A stretch of 64,000 bases of DNA from assembly GCA_027186245.1 (NCBI GenBank), contig CP114483.1, positions 9,072,220 through 9,136,219 of the forward strand. The letters run 5' to 3'. The translations under genes were made by a program, and so were the position numbers. Source of the stretch: Coriaria nepalensis (lineage: Eukaryota > Streptophyta > Magnoliopsida > Cucurbitales > Coriariaceae). This document shows, piece after piece, positions 11,359 to 24,900 of the stretch. The notes under the pieces are model-generated. The model worked only from the letters and a program-made list of their open reading frames with translations. It had not been told where the DNA came from and did not search any database. Within the stretch, counting starts at the first letter, position 1. Every line of letters begins with the position of its first letter.

Positions 11359-13884
11359 CGATATGAAAAGACTGAATGATATGCTTTTTAAGGCTAAAAT
11401 AGAGCATTGTTGTCCGCAATAGATTAATTGCAAGTTATGTAAGAAAATCATGTTTGAAGGGCGAAAATTGAATTCGTTTGAATTTATTTAGATTGATTTA
11501 ATCACTACAAGAGACTCAATGACATGATTTTAAGGCTAAACAATTGCATTGTTGCCTTCAATAGATCAACTTCAAGTTATGCACGAAAGTAATGTTTAAA
11601 GTGCGAATTTCGTTTGAAGTGATTTAGAATGATTTAATGACTGAAAGAGACGCAAGTATACGACTTTAAGGCTAAATAAATGCATAGTTGCCTTTAATAG
11701 ATCATTTGCAGGTTATGCATGAAAGTCGTTTTTTAAATGCAAAAATAGAATTGGTTCGACGTGCTTTCAAATAATTTAACGATATGAAAAGACTGAATGA
11801 TATGCTTTTTGAGGCTAAAATATTGCATTGTTGTCTGGAATAGATTAATTGCAAGTTATGTAAGAAAATCAAGTTTGAAGGGCGAAAATTGAATTCGTTT
11901 GAATTTATTTAGAATGATTTAATCACTACAAGAGACTCAATGACATGATTTTAAGGCTAAACAAATGCATTGTTGCCTTCAATAGATCAACTGCAAGTTA
12001 TGCACGAAAGTAATGTTTAAAGTGCGAATTTCGTTTGAAGTGATTTAGAATGATTTAATGACTGAAAGAGACGCAGGTATACGACTTTAAGGCTAAAAAA
12101 ATGCATAGTTGCCTTCAATAGATCATTTGCAGGTTATGCATGAAAGTCGTTTTTTAAATGCAAAAATAGAATTGGTTCGACGTGCTTTCAAATAATTTAA
12201 CGATATGAAAAGACTGAATGATATGCTTTTTAAGGCTAAAATAGATCATTGTTGTCTGCAATAGATTAATTGCAAGTTATGTAAGAAAATCATGTTTGAA
12301 GGGCGAAAATTGAATTCGTTTGAATTTATTTAGATTGATTTAATCACTACAAGAGACTCAATGACATGATTTTAAGGCTAAACAATTGCATTGTTGCCTT
12401 CAATATATCAACTTCAAGTTATGCACGAAAGTAATGTTTAAAGTGCGAATTTCGTTTGAAGTGATTTAGAATGATTTAATGACTGAAAGAGACGCAAGTA
12501 TACGACTTTAAGGCTAAAAAAATGCATAGTTGCCTTCAATAGATCATTTGCAGGTTATGCATGAAAGTCGTTTTTTAAATGCAAAAATAGAATTGGTTCG
12601 ACGTGCTTTCAAATAATTTAACGATATGAAAAGACTGAATGATATGCTTTTTAAGGCTAAAATAGAGCATTGTTGTCCGCAATAGATTAATTGCAAGTTA
12701 TGTAAGAAAATCATGTTTGAAGGGCGAAAATTGAATTCGTTTGAATTTATTTAGATTGATTTAATCACTACAAGAGACTCAATGACATGATTTTAAGGCT
12801 AAACAATTGCATTGTTGCCTTCAATAGATCAACTTCAAGTTATGCACAAAAGTAATGTTTAAAGTGCGAATTTCGTTTGAAGTGATTTAGAATGATTTAA
12901 TGACTGAAAGAGACGCAAGTATACGACTTTAAGGCTAAAAAAATGCATAGTTGCCTTTAATAGATCATTTGCAGGTTATGCATGAAAGTCGTTTTTTAAA
13001 TGCAAAAATAGAATTGGTTCGACGTGCTTTCAAATAATTTAACGATATGAAAAGACTGAATGATATGCTTTTTGAGGCTAAAATATTGCATTGTTGTCTG
13101 GAATAGATTAATTGCAAGTTATGTAAGAAAATCAAGTTTGAAGGGCGAAAATTGAATTCGTTTGAATTTATTTAGAATGATTTAATCACTACAAGAGACT
13201 CAATGACATGATTTTAAGGCTAAACAAATGCATTGTTGCCTTCAATAGATCAACTGCAAGTTATGCACGAAAGTAATGTTTAAAGTGCGAATTTCGTTTG
13301 AAGTGATTTAGAATGATTTAATGACTGAAAGAGACGCAGGTATACGACTTTAAGGCTAAAAAAATGCATAGTTGCCTTCAATAGATCATTTGCAGGTTAT
13401 GCATGAAAGTCGTTTTTTAAATGCAAAAATAGAATTGGTTCGACGTGCTTTCAAATAATTTAACGATATGAAAAGACAGAATGATATGCTTTTTAAGGCT
13501 AAAATAGAGCATTGTTGTCTGCAATAGATTAATTGCAAGTTATGTAAGAAAATCATGTTTGAAGGGCGAAAATTGAATTCGTTTGAATTTATTTAGATTG
13601 ATTTAATCACTACAAGAGACTCAATGACATGATTTTAAGGCTAAACAATTGCATTGTTGCCTTCAATAGATCAACATCAAGTTATGCACGAAAGTAATGT
13701 TTAAAGTGCGAATTTCGTTTGAAGTGATTTAGAATGATTTAATGACTGAAAGAGACGCAAGTATACGACTTTAAGGCTAAAAAAATGCATAGTTGCCTTT
13801 AATAGATCATTTGCAGGTTATGCATGAAAGTCGTTTTTTAAATGCAAAAATAGAATTGGTTCGACGTGCTTTCAAATAATTTAA
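11359..13884. repeat. 1,263-bp (nine-subunit) duplicated block
   Basis: The trio of units at 11359, 11780 and 12201 is repeated at 12622, 13043 and 13464. Marks are TTGTCCGCAATAG in the first unit (11413 and 12675), GAGGCTAAAATATTGC with CTGGAATAG in the second, and CAATTGC in B of the first and third. Some differences exist, for example AGATCATTG against AGAGCATTG in the third unit. The GAGG-type A subunit appears again at 13885, 15148, 16411 and 21463, mostly at multiples of 1,263 bp. Confidence 0.72.
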
Positions 13885-16800
13885 CGATATGAAAAGACTG
13901 AATGATATGCTTTTTGAGGCTAAAATAATGCATTGTTGTCTGGAATAGATTAATTGCAAGTTATGTAAGAAAATCAAGTTTGAAGGGCGAAAATTGAATT
14001 CGTTTGAATTTATTTAGAATGATTTAATCACTACAAGAGACTCAATGACATGATTTTAAGCCTAAACAAATGCATTGTTGCCTTCAATAGATCAACTGCA
14101 AGTTATGCACGAAAGTAATGTTTAAAGTGCGAATTTCGTTTGAAGTGATTTAGAATGATTTAATGACTGAAAGAGACGCAGGTATACGACTTTAAGGCTA
14201 AAAAAATGCATAGTTGCCTTCAATAGATCATTTACAGGTTATGCATGAAAGTCGTTTTTTAAATGCCAAAATAGAATTGGTTCGACGTGCTTTCAAATAA
14301 TTTAACGATATGAAAAGACTGAATGATATGCTTTTTAAGGCTAAAATAATGCATTGTTGTCTGCAATAGAATAATTGGAAGTTATGTAAGAAAATCATGT
14401 TTGAAGGGCGAAAATTGAATTCGTTTGAATTTATTTAGAATGATTTAATCACTACAAGAGACTCAATGACATGATTTTAAGGCTAAACAAATGCATTGTT
14501 GCCTTTAATAGATCAACTGCAATTTATGCACGAAAGTAATGTTTAAAGTGCGAATTTCGTTTGAAGTGATTTAGAATGATGTAATGACTGTAAGAGACGC
14601 AAGTATACGACTTTAAGGCTAAAAAAATGCATAGTTGCCTTCAATGGATCATTTGCAGGTTGTGCATGAAAGTCGTTTTTTAAATGCAAAAATAGAATTG
14701 GTTCGACGTGCTTTCAAATAATTTAACGATATGAAAAGACTGAATGATATGCTTTTTAAGGCTAAAATAGAGCATTGTTGTCTGCAATAGATTAATTGCA
14801 AGTTATGTAAGAAAATCATGTTTGAAGGGCGAAAATTGAATTCGTTTGAATTTATTTAGATTGATTTAATCACTACAAGAGACTCAATGACATGATTTTA
14901 AGGCTAAACAAATGCATTGTTGCCTTTAATAGATCAACTGTAATTTATGCACGAAAGTAATGTTTAAAGTGCGAATTTCGTTTGAAGTGATTTAGAATGA
15001 TGTAATAACTGAAAGAGACGCAAGTATACGACTTTAAGGCTAAAAAAATGCATAGTTGCCTTTAATAGATCATTTGCAGGTTATGCATGAAAGTCGTTTT
15101 TTAAATGCAAAAATATAATTGGTTCGACGTGCTTTCAAATAATTTAACGATATGAAAAGACTGAATGATATGCTTTTTGAGGCTAAAATAATGCATTGTT
15201 GTCTGGAATAGATTAATTGCAAGTTATGTAAGAAAATCAAGTTTGAAGGGCGAAAATTGAATTCGTTTGAATTTATTTAGATTGATTTCATCACTACAAG
15301 AGACTCAATGACATGATTTTAAGGCTAAACAAATCCATTGTTGCCTTCAATAGATCAACTTCAAGTTATGCATGAAAGTAATGTTTAAAGTGCGAATTTC
15401 GTTTGAAGTGATTTAGAATGATTTAATGACTGAAAGAGACGCAAGTATACGACTTTAAGGCTAAAAAAATGCATAGTTGCCTTTAATAGATCATTTGCAG
15501 GTTATGCATGAAAGTCGTTTTTTAAATGCAAAAATAGAATTGGTTCGACGTGCTTTCAAATAATTTAACGATATGAAAAGACTGAATGATATGCTTTTTA
15601 AGGCTAAAATAGAGCATTGTTGTCTGCAATAGATTAATTGCAAGTTATGTAAGAAAATCATGTTTGAAGGGCGAAAATTGAATTCGTTTGAATTTATTTA
15701 GATTGATTTAATCACTACAAGAGACTCAATGACATGATTTTAACGCTAAACAATTGCATTGTTGCCTTCAATAGATCAACTTCAAGTTATGCACGAAAGT
15801 AATGTTTAAAGTGCGAATTTCGTTTGAAGTGATTTAGAATGATTTAATGACTGAAACAGACGCAAGTATACGACTTTAAGGCTAAAAAAATGCATAGTTG
15901 CCTTTAATAGATCATTTGCAGGTTATGCATGAAAGTCGTTTTTTAAATGCAAAAATAGAATTGGTTCGACGTGCTTTCAAATAATTTAACGATATGAAAA
16001 GACTGAATGATATGCTTTTTAAGGCTAAAATAGAGCATTGTTGTCTGCAATAGATTAATTGCAAGTTATGTAAGAAAATCATGTTTGAAGGGCGAAAATT
16101 GAATTCGTTTGAATTTATTTAGATTGATTTAATCACTACAAGAGACTCAATGACATGATTTTAAGGCTAAACAAATGCATTGTTGCCTTCAGTAGATCAA
16201 CTTCAAGTTATGCACGAAAGTAATGTTTAAAGTGCAAATTTCGTTTGAAGTGATTTAGAATGATTTAATGACTGAAAGAGACGCAAGTATACGACTTTAA
16301 GGCTAAAAAAATGCATAGTTGCCTTTAATAGATCATTTGCAGGTTATGCATGAAAGTCGTTTTTTAAATGCAAAAATAGAATTGGTTCGACGTGCTTTCA
16401 AATAATTTAACGATATGAAAAGACTGAATGATATGCTTTTTGAGGCTAAAATATTGCATTGTTGTCTGCAATAGATTAATTGCAAGTTATGTAAGAAAAT
16501 CAAGTTTGAAGGGCGAAAATTGAATTCGTTTGAATTTATTTAGAATGATTTAATCACTACAAGAGACTCAATGACATGATTTCAAGGCTAAACAAATGCA
16601 TTGTTGCCTTCAATAGATCAACTGCAAGTTATGCACGAAAGTAATGTTTAAAGTGCGAATTTCGTTTGAAGTGATTTAGAATGATTTAATGACTGAAAGA
16701 GACGCAGGTATACGACTTTAAGGCTAAAAAAATGCATAGTTGCCTTCAATAGATCATTTACAGGTTATGCATGAAAGTCGTTTTTTAAATGCCAAAATAG

Positions 16801-18515
16801 AATTGGTTCGACGTGCTTTCAAATAATTTAACGATATGAAAAGACTGAATGATATGCTTTTTAAGGCTAAAATAATGCATTGTTGTCTGCAATAGAATAA
16901 TTGGAAGTTATGTAAGAAAATCATGTTTGAAGGGCGAAAATTGAATTCGTTTGAATTTATTTAGAATGATTTAATCACTACAAGAGACTCAATGACATGA
17001 TTTTAAGGCTAAACAAATGCATTGTTGCCTTTAATAGATCAACTGCAATTTATGCACGAAAGTAATGTTTAAAGTGCGAATTTCGTTTGAAGTGATTTAG
17101 AATGATGTAATGACTGTAAGAGACGCAAGTATACGACTTTAAGGCTAAAAAAATGCATAGTTGCCTTTAATAGATCATTTGCAGGTTATGCATGAAAGTC
17201 GTTTTTTAAATGCAAAAATAGAATTGGTTCGACGTGCTTTCAAATAATTTAACGATATGAAAAGACTGAATGATATGCTTTTTAAGGCTAAAATAGAGCA
17301 TTGTTGTCTGCAATAGATTAATTGCAAGTTATGTAAGAAAATCATGTTTGAAGGGCGAAAATTGAATTCGTTTGAATTTATTTAGATTGATTTAATCACT
17401 ACAAGAGACTCAATGACATGATTTTAAGGCTAAACAATTGCATTGTTGCCTTCAATAGATCAACTGCAAGTTATGCACGAAAGTAATGTTTAAAGTGCAA
17501 ATTTCATTTGAAGTGATTTAGAATGATTTAATGACTGAAAGAGACGCAAGTATACGACTTTAAGGCAAAAAAAATGCATAGTTGCCTTTAATAGATCATT
17601 TGCAGGTTATGCATGAAAGTCGTTTTTTAAATGCAAAAATAGAATTGGTTCGACGTGCTTTCAAATAATTTAACGATATGAAAAGACTGAATGATATGCT
17701 TTTTAAGGCTAAAATAGAGCATTGTTGTCTGCAATAGATTAATTGCAAGTTATGTAAGAAAATCATGTTTGAAGGGCGAAAATTGAATTCGTTTGAATTT
17801 ATTTAGATTGATTTCATCACTACAAGAGACTCAATGACATGATTTTAAGGCTAAACAAATCCATTGTTGCCTTCAATAGATCAACTTCAAGTTATGCATG
17901 AAAGTAATGTTTAAAGTGCGAATTTCGTTTGAAGTGATTTAGAATGATTTAATGACTGAAAGAGACGCAAGTATACGACTTTAAGGCTAAAAAAATGCAT
18001 AGTTGCCTTTAATAGATCATTTGCAGGTTATGCATGAAAGTCGTTTTTTAAATGCAAAAATAGAATTGGTTCGACGTGCTTTCAAATAATTTAACGATAT
18101 GAAAAGACTGAATGATATGCTTTTTAAGGCTAAAATAGAGCATTGTTGTCTGCAATAGATTAATTGCAAGTTATGTAAGAAAATCATGTTTGAAGGGCGA
18201 AAATTGAATTCGTTTGAATTTATTTAGATTGATTTAATCACTACAAGAGACTCAATGACATGATTTTAACGCTAAACAATTGCATTGTTGCCTTCAATAG
18301 ATCAACTTCAAGTTATGCACGAAAGTAATGTTTAAAGTGCGAATTTCGTTTGAAGTGATTTAGAATGATTTAATGACTGAAAGAGACGCAAGTATACGAC
18401 TTTAAGGCTAAAAAAATGCATAGTTGCCTTCAATAGATCATTTGCAGGTTATGCATGAAAGTCGTTTTTTAAATGCCAAAATAGAATTGGTTCGACGTGC
18501 TTTCAAATAATTTAA
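13885..18515. repeat. 2,526-bp-offset mosaic duplication
   Basis: Units at 13885, 14306, 14727, 15148 and 15569 resemble those at 16411, 16832, 17253, 17674 and 18095. Shared rare marks are CATTTACAGG with AATGCCAAAA (about 14231/16757), TAATGACTGTAAG (about 14582/17108), CAAATCCATTG (15330/17856) and TTTTAACGCTAAAC (15740/18266). Between these the copies disagree: B at 14727 has CAACTGTAATTT while B at 17253 has GTGCAAATTTCATTTG, and the A subunits at 15148 and 17674 are of different classes. The second version instead matches 18516 at 1,263 bp. The block is therefore a patchwork. Confidence 0.7.
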
Positions 18516-19357
18516 CGATATGAAAAGACTGAATGATATGCTTTTTAAGGCTAAAATAGAGCATTGTTGTCCGCAATAGATTAATTGCAAGTTATGTAAG
18601 AAAATCATGTTTGAAGGGCGAAAATTGAATTCGTTTGAATTTATTTAGATTGATTTAATCACTACAAGAGACTCAATGACATGATTTTAAGGATAAACAA
18701 TTGCATTGTTGCCTTCAATAGATCAACTGCAAGTTATGCACGAAAGTAATGTTTAAAGTGCAAATTTCATTTGAAGTGATTTAGAATGATTTAATGACTG
18801 AAAGAGACGCAAGTATACGACTTTAAGGCAAAAAAAATGCATAGTTGCCTTTAATAGATCATTTGCAGGTTATGCATGAAAGTCGTTTTTTAAATGCAAA
18901 AATAGAATTGGTTCGACGTGCTTTCAAATAATTTAACGATATGAAAAGACTGAATGATATGCTTTTTAAGGCTAAAATAGAGCATTGTTGTCTGCAATAG
19001 ATTAATTGCAAGTTATGTAAGAAAATCATGTTTGAAGGGCGAAAATTGAATTCATTTGAATTTATTTAGAATGATTTAATCACTACAAGAGACTCAATGA
19101 CATGATTTTAAGGCTAAACAAATGCATTGTTGCCTTTAATAGATCAACTGCAATTTATGCACGAAAGTAATGTTTAAAGTGCGAATTTCGTTTGAAGTGA
19201 TTGAGAATGATTTAATGACTGTAAGAGACGCAAGTATACGACTTTAAGGCTAAAAAAATGCATAGTTGCCTTCAATGGATCATTTGCAGGTTGTGCATGA
19301 AAGTTGTTTTTTAAATGCAAAAATAGAATTGGTTCGACGTGCTTTCAAATAATTTAA

Positions 19358-20199
19358 CGATATGAAAAGACTGAATGATATGATTTTTAAGGCTAAAATA
19401 GAGCATTGTTGTCTGCAATAGATTAATTGCAAGTTATGTAAGAAAATCATGTTTGAAGGGCGTAAATAGAATTCGTTCGAATTAATTTAGAATGATTTAA
19501 TCACTACAAGAGACTCAATGACATGATTTTAAGGCTAAACAAATGCATTGTTGCCTTCAGTAGATCAACTGCAAGTTATGCACGAAAGTAATGTTTAAAG
19601 TGCGAATTACGTTCGAAGTGATTTAGATTGATTTAATGAGTGAAAGAGACGCAAGTATACGACTTTAAGGCTAAAAAAATGCATGGTTGCCTTCAATAGA
19701 TCATTTGCAGGTTATGCATGAAAGTCTTGTTTTAAATGCAAAAATAGAATTGGTTCGATGTGCTTTCAAATAATTTTATGATATGAAAAGACTGAATGAT
19801 ATGCTTTTTAAGGCTAAAATAATGCATTGTTGTCTGGAATAGATTAATTGCAAGTTATGTAAAAAAATCATGTTTGAAGGGCGACAATCGAATTCGTTCG
19901 AATTAATTTAGAATGATTTAGTCACTACAAGAGACTAAATGACATGATTTTAAGGCTAAACAAATGCATTGTTGCCTTCAATAGATGAACTGCAAGTTAT
20001 GCATGAAAGTAATGTTTAAAGTGCGAATTTCGTTTGAAGTGATTTAGAATGATTTAATGACTGAAAGAGACGCAAGTATACGACTTTAAGGCTAAAAAAA
20101 TGCATAGTTGCCTTTAATAGATCATTTGCAGGTTATGCATGAAAGTCGTTTTTTAAATGCAAAAATAGAATTGGTTCGACGTGCTTTCAAATAATTTAA
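19358..20199. repeat. Domain II-like island in domain Ib
   Basis: Two units (19358 and 19779) keep the 421-bp length but carry domain II marks: GAATTCGTTCGAATTAATTT in A, ACGTTCGAAGTG in B (19610), and GTTCGATGTGC followed by ATTTTATGATATG at the C/A junction near 19757-19784. Flanking units have the domain I forms (TTCGTTTGAA, TAACGATATG). A similar B with ATTACGTTCGAAG recurs near 22130 and 26762. Gene conversion from the other subfamily, or survival of an ancestral form, would explain it. Confidence 0.7.
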
Positions 20200-21949
20200 C
20201 GATATGAAAAGACTGAATGATATGCTTTTTAAGGCTAAAATAGAGCATTGTTGTCTGCAATAGATTAATTGCAAGTTATGTAAGAAAATCATGTTTGGAG
20301 GGCGAAAATTGAATTCGTTTGAATTTATTTAGATTGATTTAATCACTACAAGAGACTCAATGACATGATTTTAAGGCTAAACAAATGCATTGTTGCCTTC
20401 AATAGATCAACTTCAAGTTATGCACGAAAGTAATGTTTAAAGTGCAAATTTCGTTTGAAGTGATTTAGAATGATTTAATGACTGAAAGAGACGCAAGTAT
20501 ACGACTTTAAGGCTAAAAAAATGCATAGTTGCCTTTAATAGATCATTTGCAGGTTATGCATGAAAGTCGTTTTTTAAATGCAAAAATAGAATTGGTTCGA
20601 CGTGCTTTCAAATAATCTAACGATATGAAAAGACTGAATGATATGCTTTTTAAGGTTAAAATAGAGCATTATTGTCTGCAATAGATTAATTGCAAGTTAT
20701 GTAAGAAAATCATGTTTGAAGGGCGAAAATTGAATTCGTTTGAATTTATTTAGATTGATTTAATCACTACAAGAGACTCAATGACATGATTTTAAGGATA
20801 AACAAATGCATTGTTGCCGTCAATAGATCAACTGCAAGTTATGCATGAAAGTCATGTTTGAAGTGCGAATGTCGGTCGAAGTGATTTAGAATGATTTAAT
20901 GACTGAAAGAGACGCAAGTATACGACTTTAAGGCTAAAAAAATGCATAGTTGCCCTCAATAGATCATTTGCAGGTTATGCATGAAAGTCGTTTTTTAAAT
21001 GCAAAAATAGAATTGGTTCGACGTGCTTTCAAATAATTTAACGATATGAAAAGACTGAATGATATGCTTTTTAAGGCCAAAATAGAGCATTGTTGTCTGC
21101 AACAGATTAATTGCAAGTTATGTAAGAAAATCATGTTTGAAGGGCGAAAATTGAATTCGTTTGAATTTATTTAGAATGATTTAATCACTACAAGAGACTC
21201 AATGACATGATTTTAAGGCTAAACAAATGCATTGTTGCCTTTAATAGATCAACTGCAATTTATGCACGAAAGTAATGTTTAAAGTGCGAATTTCGTTTGA
21301 AGTGATTTAGAATGATTTAATGACTGAAAGAGACGCAGGTATACGACTTTAAGGCTAAAAAAATGCATAGTTGCCCTCAATAGATCATTTGCAGGTTATG
21401 CATGAAAGTCGTTTTTTAAATGCAAAAATAGAATTGGTTCGACGTGCTTTCAAATAATTTAACGATATGAAAAGACTGAATGATATGCTTTTTGAGGCTA
21501 AAATAATGCATTGTTGTCTGGAATAGATTAATTGCAAGTTATGTAAGAAAATCAAGTTTGAAGGGCGAAAATTGAATTCGTTTGAATTTATTTAGAATGA
21601 TTTAATCACTACAAGAGACTCAATGACATGATTTTAAGGCTAAACAAATGCATTGTTGCCTTCAATAGATCAACTGCAAGTTATGCACGAAAGTAATGTT
21701 TAAAGTGCGAATTTCGTTTGAAGTGATTTAGAATGATTTAATGACTGAAAGAGACGCAGGTATACGACTTTAAGGCTAAAAAAATGCATAGTTGCCTTCA
21801 ATAGATCATTTGCAGGTTATGCATGAAAGTCGTTTTTTAAATGCTAAAATAGAATTGGTTCGACGTGCTTTCAAATAATTTAACGATATGAAAAGACTGA
21901 ATGATATGCTTTTTAAGGCTAAAATAATGCATTGTTGTCTGCAATAGAA

Positions 21950-24900
21950 TAATTGGAAGTTATGTAAGAAAATCATGTTTGAAGGGCGAAAATTGAATTC
22001 GTTTGAATTTATTTAGATTGATTTAATCACTACAAGAGACTCAATGACATGATTTTAAGGCTAAACAAATGCATTGTTGCCTTTAATAGATTAACTGCAA
22101 GTTATGCACGAAAGTAATGTTTAAAGTGCGAATTACGTTCGAAGTGATTTAGAATGATTTAATGAGTGAAAGAGACGCAAGTATACGACTTTAAGGCTAA
22201 AAAAATGCATGGTTGCCTTCAATAGATCATTTGCAGGTTATGCATGAAAGTCTTGTTTTAAATGCAAAAATAGAATTGGTTCGACGTGCTTTCAAATCCT
22301 GTAACGATATGAAAAGACTGAATGATATGCTTTTTGAGGCTGAAATAATGCATTGTTGTCTGGAATAGATTAATTGCAAGTTATGTAAGAAAATCAAGTT
22401 TGAAGGGCGAAAATTGAATTCGTTTGAATTTATTTTGAATGATTTAATCACTACAAGAGACTCAATGACATGATTTTAAGGCTGAACAAATGCATTCTTG
22501 CCTTCAATAGATCAACTGCAAGTTATGCACGAAAGTAATGTTTAAAGTGCGAATTTCGTTTGAAGTGATTCAGAATGATTTAATGACTGAAAGAGACGCA
22601 GGTATACGACTTTAAGGCTAAAAAAATGCATAGTTGCCTTCAATAGATCATTTGCAAGTTATGCATGAAAGTCATTTTTTAAATGCCAAAATAGAATTGG
22701 TTCGCCGTGCTTTCAAATAATTTAACGATATGAAAAGACTGAATGATATGCTTTTTAAGGCTAAAATAATGCATTGTTGTCTGCAATAGAATAATTGGAA
22801 GTTATGTAAGGAAATCATGTTTGAAGGGCGAAAATTGAATTCGTTTGAATTTATTTAGATTGATTTAATCACTACAAGAGACTCAATGACATGATTTTAA
22901 GGCTAAACAAATGCATTGTTGCCTTCAATAGATCAACTTCAAGTTATGCACGAAAGTAATGTTTAAAGTGCGAATTTCGTTTGAAGTGATTTAGAATGAT
23001 TTAATGACTGAAAGAGACGCAAGTATACGACTTTAAGGCTAAAAAAATGCATAGTTGCCTTTAATAGATCATTTGCAGGTTATGCATGAAAGTCGTTTTT
23101 TAAATGCAAAAATAGAATTGGTTCGACGTGCTTTCAAATAATTTAACGATATGAAAAGACTGAATGATATGCTTTTTAAGGCTAAAATAATGCATTGTTG
23201 TCTGCAATAGAATAATTGCAAGTTATGTAAGAAAATCTGTTTTGAAGGGCGAAAATCGAATTCGTTTGAATTTATTTAGAATGATTTAATCACTACAAGA
23301 GACTCAATGACAAGATTTTAAGGCTAAACAAATGCATTGTTGCCTTCAATAGATCAACTACAAGTTAGGCACGAAAGTAATGTTTAAAGTGCGAATTTCG
23401 TTTGAAGTGATTTAGAATGATTTAATGACTGAAAGAGACGCAGCTATACGACTTTATGGCTAAAAAAATGCATAGTTGCCCTCAATAGATCATTTGCAGG
23501 TTATGCATGAAAGTCGTTTTTTAAATGCAAAAATAGAATTGGTTCGACGTGCTTTCAAATAATTTAACGATATGAAAAGACTGAATGATATGCTTTTTAA
23601 GGCTAAAATAGAGCATTGTTGTCTGCAATAGATTAATTGCAAGTTATGTAAGAAAATCATGTTTGAAGGGCGAAAATTGAATTCGTTTGAATTTATTTAG
23701 ATTGATTTAATCACTACAAGAGACTCAAAGACATGATTTTAAGGCTAAACAAATGCATTGTTGCCTTCAATAGATCAACTGCAAGTTATGCACGAAAGTC
23801 ATGTTTGAAGTGCGAATGTCGGTCGAAGTGATTTAGAATGATTTAATGACTGAAAGAGACGCAAGTATACGACTTTAAGGCTAAAAAAATGCATAGTTGC
23901 CCTCAATAGATCATTTGCAGGTTATGCATGAAAGTCGTTTTTTAAATGCAAAAATAGAATTGGTTCGACGTGCTTGCAAATAATTTAACGATATGAAAAG
24001 ACTGAATGATATGCTTATTAAGGCCAAAATAGAGCATTGTTGTCTGCAATAGATTAATTGCAAGTTATATAAGAAAATCATGTTTGAAGGGCGAAAATCG
24101 AATTCGTTTGAATTAATTTAGAATGATTTAATCACTACAAGAGACTCAATGACATGATTTTAAGGCTAAACAAATGCATTGTTGCCTTCAATAGATCAAC
24201 TGCAAGTTATGCACGAAAGTAATGTTTAAAGTGCGAATTTCGTTTGAAGTGATTTAGAATGATTTAATGACTGAAAGAGACGCAGGTATACGACTTTAAG
24301 GCTGAAAAAATGCATAGTTTCCTTCAATAGATCATTTGCTGGTTATGCATGAAAGTCGTTTTTTAAATGGCAAAATAGAATTGGTTCGACGTGCTTTCAA
24401 ATAATTTAACGATATGAAAAGACTGAATGATATGCTTTTTAAGGCTAAAATAATGCATTGTTGTCTGCAATAGAATAATTGGAAGTTATGTAAGAAAATC
24501 ATGTTTGAAGGGCGAAAATTGAATTCGTTTGAATTTATTTAGATTGATTTAATCACTACAAGAGACTCAATGACATGATTTTAAGGCTAAACAAATGCAT
24601 TGTTGCCTTCAATAGATCAACTTCAAGTTATGCACGAAAGTAATGTTTAAAGTGCGAATTTCGTTTGAAGTGATTTAGAATGATTTAATGACTGAAAGAG
24701 ACGCAAGTATACGACTTTAAGGCTAAAAAAATGCATAGTTGCCTTTAATAGATCATTTGCAGGTTATGCATGAAAGTCGTTTTTTAAATGCAAAAATAGA
24801 ATTGGTTCGACGTGCTTTCAAATAATTTAACGATATGAAAAGACTGAATGATATGCTTTTTAAGGCTAAAATAGAGCATTGTTGTCTGCAATAGATTAAT

